Shown: one piece after another, positions 57,500 through 64,000 of the stretch | Layout of the letters: every line of letters begins with the position of its first letter | Position numbering within the stretch: position 1 is the first letter of the stretch | Source: Zea mays | Taxonomy: Eukaryota > Streptophyta > Magnoliopsida > Poales > Poaceae | Assembly: GCF_902167145.1 (NCBI RefSeq) | Contig: NC_050096.1 | Location: 200,896,566 to 200,960,565 of the forward strand | DNA length: 64,000 nt | Direction of reading: 5' to 3' | Program-made: the position numbers and the translations under genes | The notes under the pieces: generated by a model | Databases searched by the model: none | What the model was told of the DNA's origin: nothing | Seen by the model: only the letters and a program-made list of their open reading frames with translations

Positions 57500-57905
57500 G
57501 AGACGCAGTCACGACTCGCCCGAGGCCAAGCTCGGGCGGGAGAACCAGTCACGCCTCGCCCAAGGCCAACGTCGGGAGGGAGACGCAGTCACGCCTCACC
57601 CGAGGCCAACCTCGAATGGGAGATCCAGTCACGACTCGCCCGAGGCCAACCCCGGACAAGCAGTGCATCTCTGACTCGCCCGAGGGCATCTCGGGTAATG
57701 CTCCGGAAGGTGTCCAACTCCGCCGACCCACCGACCAACTCAGCAAGGCCCCAGGCGGGAGATGCAGTCACGACTCGCCCGAGGCCAACCTCGGGCGGGA
57801 GACACAATCACGACTCGCCCGAGGCCAACCTCGGGCAGGAGACACAATCACGGCTCGCCCGAGGCCAAACCCGGACGGGGACACATCCACGACTCGCTCG
57901 AGGCC
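57500..57905 (+). repeat. 40-bp minisatellite, right part (about 8 units)
   Basis: Continuation of the array at 48409-48572: gagacgcagtcacgactcgc + hairpin half-unit, repeated with variation. A ~97-bp divergent insert lies after the fourth unit (about 57659-57755). The first unit begins with the gagac duplicated by element H. Confidence 0.9.
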
Positions 57906-58326
57906 AATAGTAGCAGTACATGAAGTTGTTTTATGATATTGATAATGTTTGCCACATATTTTGCATATAATAGTGATGCTTGTCGTTTCGTATCTATATT
58001 TCATACAAATTGTTTACTCCCGTCACAACACATGAGCACATACCTAGTAAAATATATAGATATAGATTAAAACAAGTCTTAGAAATAACAAAGGCTTAAT
58101 TAAAAAGATAAAGCTCTCGTAGAAATTATTTTAACAATTATAGCAAGCTTAGTGTATACTTTCTAATCGTCCAATCTTTTGCTTCCCTTTATATCTAACA
58201 AAAGGCACTCTAGCAAACTTCCTTTGGAGCTTTGGCTACATAACTGTTAGGAAATATGAAAACCTTTCGCCATGAGCAATATCTCATTTAGAACTCTAGA
58301 GCTAATAGTTAGCTGCTATAAATAGT
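57906..58326. other. AT-rich spacer containing the candidate Helitron 3' end
   Basis: No coding content. Candidate Helitron terminus CTAG at 58044-58047. The rest, up to element D at 58327, is AT-rich and unrecognised; the bases before D (atagt, 58322-58326) should be its target duplication. Confidence 0.45.
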
Positions 58327-59540
58327 TGAAAGGGAAATAGGCTCACACCTTTTCCTAATTGATTTTGGTGGTTGAATTGCCCAACACAAATTATTGGACT
58401 AACTAGTTTGCTCTAGATTATAAGTTCTACAGGTGCCAAAGGTTCAACACAAACCAATAAAAAGTCCAAGAAAGGGTTCAAATAAAAAGAGCAAAAGACA
58501 ACCGAAGGTTGCCCTGGTCTGGCGCACCACACTGCCCGGTGTGCCACCGGACAGTGTCCGATGCACCAGGGAGATCAACTCCGAACTTGCCACCTTCGGG
58601 TTTCTGGGATTGCCTCTCCGCTATAATTCACCGGACTGTCCGGTGTAGCACCGGACTGTCCGGTGTGCCAGCGGAGCAACGGCTAACTGCGCCAACGGTC
58701 GTCTGCAAAAGCAACAGTGAACAGTGAACAGTGTGGACTGCGCGCGCAGAGTCAGAGCAGGCGCCAGAAGGCACACCGGACAGTGAACAAGGACCTGCCC
58801 GATGCACCACCGGACTGTCCGGTGGCCCCACATGTCAGAGCTCCAACGGTCAAACCCTAACGGTTGGGTGATGTGGCTGGCGCACCGGACAGTGTCCGGT
58901 GGCGCACCGGACTGTCCGGTGTGCCCTTCGACAGCAACCTTCCCCGACGACCACTTTGGTGGTTGGGGCTATAAATACCCCCAACCACCACACTTCAAGG
59001 CATCCAAGTTTTCAGCCAACACATTCAATACAAGAGCTAGTGCATTCAATACACGCCACAAATAGAGTAAATCAAAATCTCTCCAAGTCCCAATTCCACT
59101 CAAAGCAATTAGTGACTAGAAGAGAGTTTTGTCGTGTTCTTTTGAGCTCTTGCGCTTGGATCGCTTTTCTTCTTCCTCTATTCTTGCTTCCAAGATCTTT
59201 GTAATCAAAGCAAGAGACACCAATTGTGTGGTGGTCCTTGTGGGGACTAAGTGTCCCAATTGATTGAGAAGAGAAGCTCACTCGGTCTAAGTGACCATTT
59301 GAGAGAGGGAAAGGGATGAAAAAGACCCGGTCTTTGTGACCACCTCAACAGGGAGTAGGTTTGCAAGAACCGAACCTCGGTAAAACAAATCACCGTGTCA
59401 TCCACCTTATTTGCTTGTGATTTGTTTTTCGCCCTCTCTTTCGGACTCGACTTTATTTCTAACGCTAACCTTGGCTTGTAGTTGTGCTCAAACTTTATAA
59501 ATTTCATATTTGCCTATTCACCCCCTCTAGGTGACTTTCA
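58327..59540 (+). repeat. Element D 5' LTR
   Basis: 1214 bp, TGAAAGGGAAATAGGC...GGTGACTTTCA. Palindromes of the CACCGGACWGTCCGGTG type at about 58525-58925, including CACCGGACAGTGTCC variants. Confidence 0.95.
58970..58977 (+). promoter_or_regulatory. TATA box of element D LTR
   Basis: TATAAATA in ggggctataaatacccc, about 50 bp downstream of the last palindrome. The same context recurs in the solo LTR (22570) and element E (61770). Confidence 0.65.
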
Positions 59541-59542
59541 AT

Positions 59543-59554
59543 TGGTATCAGAGC
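59543..59554 (+). other. Primer binding site of element D
   Basis: TGGTATCAGAGC, complementary to initiator tRNA-Met, two bases after the LTR. Confidence 0.95.
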
Positions 59555-59588
59555 CCGGTACTTCATTCGAGCCTAACCGCTCGAAGTT

Positions 59589-61175
59589 ATGTCGGGAGCT
59601 CACGCCAAGAAGGAGATGGTGACCCACGAGAAGCCCGCCACAAGCCACGGGAAAACTCCATCGGGAGAGTCCGGCAACAAAAAGAGGGAGGAATCACCTC
59701 CCCGCGTCAAGTCGCATCGGAGTGGCGACAAGAAGAAGAAAATGAAGAAAGTGGTCTACTACGAGACCGATTCTTCATCGCCTTCCACCTCCGGCTCCGA
59801 CGCGCCGTCCATCACTTCTAAGCTCCATGAGCGCAAGAAGTTTAGTAAGATCCCCTTACGCTATCCTCATATATCCAAACGCACTCCTTTACTTTCCGTC
59901 CCACTAGGCAAACCACCGGTTTTTTACGGTGAAGATTATTGTATGTGGAGTGATAAAATAAGGCACCATCTAACCTCACTCCACGCTAGTATTTGGGACA
60001 TTGTTGAGTTTGGAGGGCGGGAACCATCCGTGGGGGATGAAGGCTATGACTCAGACGAGGTAGCCCAAATCCGGCACTTCAACTCCCAAGCCACTACTAT
60101 ACTCCTCGCCTCTCTAAGTCGAGAGGAGTATAATAAGGTGCAAGGGTTGAAGAGTGCCAAAGAGATTTGGGGCGTACTCAAGACCGCGCACGAAGGAGAC
60201 GAGGTGAACAAGATCACCAAGAGGGAAACGATCGAGGGGGAGCTCGGTCGCTTCATGCTTCATCAAGGGGAGGAGCCACAAGCGATGTACAACCGGCTCG
60301 AAACCTTGGTGAACCAAGTGCGCAACCTCGGGAGCACCAAATGGGATGACCATGAAATGGTCAAAGTTATTCTAAGATCACTTGTATTTCTTAATCCTAC
60401 TCAAGTTCAATTAATTTGTGGTGATCCTAGATATAAACTAATGTCTCCCGAGGAAGTGATAGGAAAGTTTGTGAGCTTTGAGCTAATGATCAAAGGCTCC
60501 AAACAAATCATCGAGCGAGGCGCCACCTCCACTCCCGAGGTGCAACTCGTTGCCTTCAAAGCAACAGAAGAGAAGAAAGAAGAGTCTACGTCAAGTAGGC
60601 TACCCATCGACGCCTCCAAGCTCTACAATGAGGAGATGGCTTTAATCATTAAAAGCTTTCGCCAAATCCTCAAGCAAAGGAGGGGGAAAGACTACAAGCC
60701 CCGCTCCAAGAAAGTTTGCTACAAGTGTGGTAAGCCCGGTCATTTCATTGCAAAATGTCCATTATCTAGTGATAGTGACAGGGGCGATGACAAGAAGGAA
60801 AAGAGAAGGGAAAAGAAGAAATACTACAAGAAGAAGGGCAGCGATGCCCATGTTTGCCGGGAGTGGGACTCTGATGAGAGCTCCACCGACTCCTCCTCCG
60901 ATGAGGATGCCGCAAACATCGCCGTCAACAAGGGTCTCCTCTTCCCCAACGTCGGCCACAAGTGCCTCATGGCAAAGGACGACAAAACAAAGAAGGTAAA
61001 ATCTAGAGCTTCCACTAAATATGCAACATCTAGTGATGAGGCTAGCTCTAGTGATGATGAGGATGATTTGCTCACCCTTTTTGCCAACTTAAACATGCAA
61101 CAAAAGGAAAAATTAAATGAATTGATTAGTGCTATTCATGTGAAGGATGAACTCTTGGATAGCCAAGAGGACTTC
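59589..61175 (+). pseudogene. Element D gag, truncated by element E
   Basis: ATG at 59589 (MSGAHAKKEMVTHEKP). UBN2-type gag domain (LGKPPVFYGEDYCMWSDKIR, EEVIGKFVSFELMIKG), CCHC knuckle CYKCGKPGHFIAKC at residues 377-390, acidic Ser/Asp-rich linker. The frame is uninterrupted for 529 codons until SQEDF, where element E starts and a stop follows at once. The remaining coiled coil, C-terminal gag and pol lie beyond E. Confidence 0.93.
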
Positions 61176-62342
61176 TAAAAGGGAAATAGGCTCACACCTA
61201 TTCCTAAATGATTTTGGTGGTTGAATTGCCCAACACAAATAATTGGACTAACTAGTTTGCTCTAGATTATAAGTTCTACAGGTGCCAAAGGTTCACAACA
61301 AACCAATAAAAATTTCAAGAAAGGGTTCAAATAAAAAGAGCAAAAGACAACCGAAGGCTGCCCTGGTCTGGCGCACCGGACTGTCCGGTGTGCCACCGGA
61401 CAGTGTCCGGTGCACCAGGGAGATCAACTCCGAACTTGCCACCTTCGGATTTCTGGGATTGCCTCTCTTCTATAATTCACCAGACTGTCCAGTGTGCCAA
61501 GCAGAGTAACGGCTACAGCGTCAACGGTCGACTGCAAAAGTGAACAGTGAACAATGCCGACTGCGCGCGCAGAGTCAGAGCAGGCGCCAAATGGCGCACC
61601 GGATAGTGAACAGGACCTGTCCAGTGCACCACTGAACTGTCCGGTGGCCCACATGTCAGAAGCTCCAACGGTCGAACCCTAACAGTTGGGTGACGTGGCT
61701 GGCGCACCGGACTGTTCGGTGCGCCCGTCGACAATAGAGTTCCCCAACGGCCATTTTGGTGGTTGGGGCTATAAATACCCCCAACCACCACTCTTCAAGG
61801 CACCCAAGCATTCACTACTCCTCATTAAATACAAGAGCAATACACAACACTCCAAGACACAAATCAAAGCCTCCGATCAAATCAAAGTCCACAATTCAAC
61901 TCTAGTTTTTAGGACTTGTGAGAAGATTGACTTGTGTCCTTCTGTTGTTCTTGTTGCTTGGTTGGCTTTCTTCTTCCTCTATTCTTGCTTCCAAGTTCTT
62001 TGTAATCAAAGCAAGAGACACCAAGTGTGTGGTGGTCCTTGCAGGGACTAAGTGTCCCAATTGATTGAGAAGAGAAGCTCACTCGGTCTAGGTGACCGTT
62101 TGAGAGAGGGAAAGGGTTGAAAGAGACCCGGTCTTTGTGACCACCTCAACGGGGAGTAGGTTTGCAAGAACTGAACCTCGGTAAAACAAATCACCGTGTC
62201 ATCTGCCTTATTTGCTTGTGATTTGTTTTCACCCTCTCTTTCGGACTCGATTATATTTCTAACGCTAACCCCAGCTTGTAGTTGTGCTTAAACTTTATAA
62301 ATTTCAGATTTGCCTATTCACCCCCCATCTAGGCGACTTTCA
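61176..62342 (+). repeat. Element E 5' LTR
   Basis: 1167 bp, TAAAAGGGAAATAGGC...GGCGACTTTCA, with degenerate palindromes (about 61376-61720) and a TATAAATA box at 61770-61777. Confidence 0.92.
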
Positions 62343-62344
62343 AT

Positions 62345-62356
62345 TGGTATCAGAGC
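62345..62356 (+). other. Primer binding site of element E
   Basis: TGGTATCAGAGC two bases after the LTR, complementary to initiator tRNA-Met. Confidence 0.95.
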
Positions 62357-62390
62357 CCGGTACTTCATTAGAGCCTAACCGCTCGAAGTG

Positions 62391-64000
62391 ATGTCGGGAG
62401 CTCACGCCAAGAAGGAGATGGTGACTGGCGAGAAGCCCGCCACAAGCCACGGGAAAGCTCCGTCGGGAGAGTCCGGCAACAAGAAGAGGGAGGAATCAAC
62501 TCCCCGCGTGAAGTCGCACCGGAGTGGTGACAAGAAGAAGAAAATGAAGAAAGTGGTCTACTACGAGACCGATTCTTCGTCGCCTTCCACCTCCGGATCC
62601 GACACGCCATCCATCACTTCTAAGCGCCATGAGCGAAAGAAGTTTAGTAAGATCCCCTTATGCTATCCTCGCATTTCCAAATGCACTCCTTTACTTTCTG
62701 TCCCACTAGGCAAACCACCGGTTTTTTACGGTGAAGATTATTGTATGTGGAGTGATAAAATGAGGCATCATCTAACCGCACTCCACGCTAGTATTTGGGA
62801 CATTGTTGAATTTGGTGCATAGGAACCATCCGTGGGGGATGAAGGCTATGACTCGGACGAGGTAGCCCAATTCCGGCACTTCAACTCCCAAGCCACAACT
62901 ATACTCCTCGCCTCTCTAAGTCGAGAGGAGTATAATAAGGTGCAAGGGTTGAAGAGTGCCAAACAGATTTGGGACGTAGTCAAGACCGCGCACGAAGGAG
63001 ATGAGGTGACCAAGATCACCAAGCGGGAAACGATCGAGGGGGAGCTCGGTCGATTTATGCTCAACCAAGGAGAGGAGCCACAAGCCATGTACAACCGGCT
63101 CAAGACCTTGGTGAACCAAGTACACAACCTCGGAAGCACCAAATGGGATGACCATGAAATGGTCAAGGTTATTCTAAGATCACTCGTTTTTCTTAATCCT
63201 ACACAAGTTCAATTAATTCGTGGTGATCCTAGATACAAGCTAATGTCTCCCGAGTAGGTTATAGGAAAATTTGTGAGCTTTGAATTAATGATCAAAGGCT
63301 CCAAGAAAATCATCGAGCAAGGCGCCTCCTCCACACCCGAGATGCAACCCTTCGCATTCAAGGCGACGGAGGAGAAGAAAGAAGAGTCTACATCAAGTAG
63401 ACTCTCCATCGACGCCTCCAAGCTCGACAACGAGGAGATGGCGCTCATCATCAAGAGCTTCCACCAAATCCTCAAGCAAAGGAGGGGGAAGGATTACAAA
63501 CCCCGCTCCAAGAAGGTTTGCTACAAATGTGGTAAGCCTGGTCATTTTATCGCTAAATTTCCTTTATCTAGTGATAGTGACAGGGATAACGACAAGAGGC
63601 AAAAGAAGAAGGAAAAGAAGAAGTACTACAAGAAGAAGGGCGGCGATGCCCTTGTTTGTCGGGAGTGGAACTCCGACGAGAGCTCCACCGACGAGGACGC
63701 CGCCAACATCGCCGTCAACAAGGGTCTTCTCTTCCCCAACGTCGGCCACAAGTGCCTCATGGCAAAAGACGGCAAAAATAAGAAGGTAAAATCTAGAGCT
63801 TCCACTAAATATGCAACATCTAGTGATGAGGCTAGCTCTAGTGATGATGAGAATGATTTGCTCACCCTTTTGCCAACTTAAACATGCAACAAAAAGAAAA
63901 ATTGAATGAATTGATTAGTGCTATTCATGAGAAGGATGAACTCTTGGATAGCCAAGAGGACTTCCTTATTAAAGAAAATAAGAAGCATGTTAAAGTTAAA
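62391..64000 (+). pseudogene. Element E gag, with two stops, a frameshift and a broken zinc knuckle
   Basis: Start ATG 62391 (MSGAHAKKEMVTGEKP), same protein as D. In-frame TAG at 62820-62822 (D has CGG) and TAG at 63255-63257 (after SPE). A T is missing at about 63868-63873 (D has five T, E four), shifting the frame to a stop at 63879-63881. The knuckle reads CYKCGKPGHFIAKF, the last zinc-binding Cys being Phe. The coiled-coil part runs to the window end in another frame. Confidence 0.92.

Larger units (their letters stand above)
45680..58047 (+). mobile_element. Candidate Helitron enclosing a solo LTR and element H
   Basis: The left border TCTATACTACTCTATTAAG (A at 45679) fits the maize Helitron 5' consensus and resembles the left end of the mini-Helitron at 26283. 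The right border CCGTCACAACACATGAGCAC...CTAG is followed by T (58048) and fits the 3' consensus with three mismatches. Without the LTR and element H the body would be about 1.8 kb. It would contain a GC-rich gene-like stretch (47377-48400) and a 40-bp minisatellite. No Rep/helicase. The two ends were not shown to belong together. Confidence 0.4.
58327..64000 (+). mobile_element. Element D: Copia (Sirevirus) 5' part, host of element E
   Basis: Visible part: 5' LTR 58327-59540, primer site 59543-59554 and gag from 59589 to 61175, where element E is inserted. E runs to the window end, so D's remaining sequence lies to the right. Same family as B and the solo LTR at 21962. Confidence 0.92.
61176..64000 (+). 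mobile_element. Element E: same-family Copia nested in element D gag
   Basis: LTR 61176-62342, primer site 62345-62356, gag from 62391, running off the window. Inserted after acttc (61171-61175), which should be the target duplication. The first LTR bases are TA instead of TG. More damaged than D although it is the younger insertion in the nest. Confidence 0.92.

Noticed and set aside
1..64000. CRISPR arrays, operons, riboswitches or bacterial systems
   Set aside because: Spliced plant genes and plant LTR elements throughout; the regular repeats present are LTR palindromes and a 40-bp tandem minisatellite without spacers.

Overview
The window is a transposon-dense stretch of a large grass nuclear genome, almost certainly maize (Zea mays) or a very close relative. 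The evidence is nested Ty1/copia elements of the Ji/Opie (Sirevirus) type, with an initiator-Met tRNA primer site and clusters of a CACCGGACWGTCCGGTG palindrome in the LTRs, plus multi-exon plant genes with GT-AG introns. Nothing prokaryotic is present. I use local letters A-H for elements; family names are by recognition only, since no search was run.

Layout. (1) 1-18394 is a three-level nest. Copia B (minus, only its 5' part in the window: 13007-18394) was hit by Copia A (plus, 1-13006, missing its 5' end), which was hit by C (minus, 1948-10468). C is complete, has a TSD and is gag-only. (2) 18395-23760 has no recognised gene and holds a solo LTR (21962-23144, TSD gttcc). (3) 23893-28202 (minus) is a broken aspartic-protease (pepsin family A1) gene. 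Its first exon is split by a 3.3-kb solo LTR (24754-28072, TSD cccct), which itself carries a 126-bp Helitron-like sequence. (4) 28263-33370 is a gag-only Ty3/gypsy element G (minus, TSD aaaag), 60 bp upstream of that gene's ATG. (5) 34072-37426 (plus) is an apparently intact seven-exon HAD class IIA hydrolase gene (308 aa). (6) 42454-44495 (plus) is an apparently intact three-exon ankyrin-repeat/PGG membrane protein gene (561 aa). Between these two genes lies a ~570-bp foldback sequence. (7) 45680-58047 has plausible Helitron ends and encloses a solo LTR (45715-47376, TSD agcgt), an unrecognised GC-rich stretch, and a 40-bp minisatellite split by a young, nearly intact Copia H (48573-57499, minus, TSD gagac). 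(8) 58327-64000 is Copia D (plus), with a same-family element E inserted in its gag; both run past or up to the window edge.

Function. Only the HAD hydrolase and the ankyrin/PGG protein look like working host genes. They lie in a ~12-kb island (about 33.4-45.7 kb) with few large insertions. Every retroelement open frame I could follow carries at least one nonsense codon, frameshift or truncation, H being the closest to intact. Nested order gives relative ages: B before A before C, D before E, and Helitron/minisatellite before H. By eye, LTR pairs differ by about 4 substitutions in H, about 19 in C and about 10 in G, so H is youngest.
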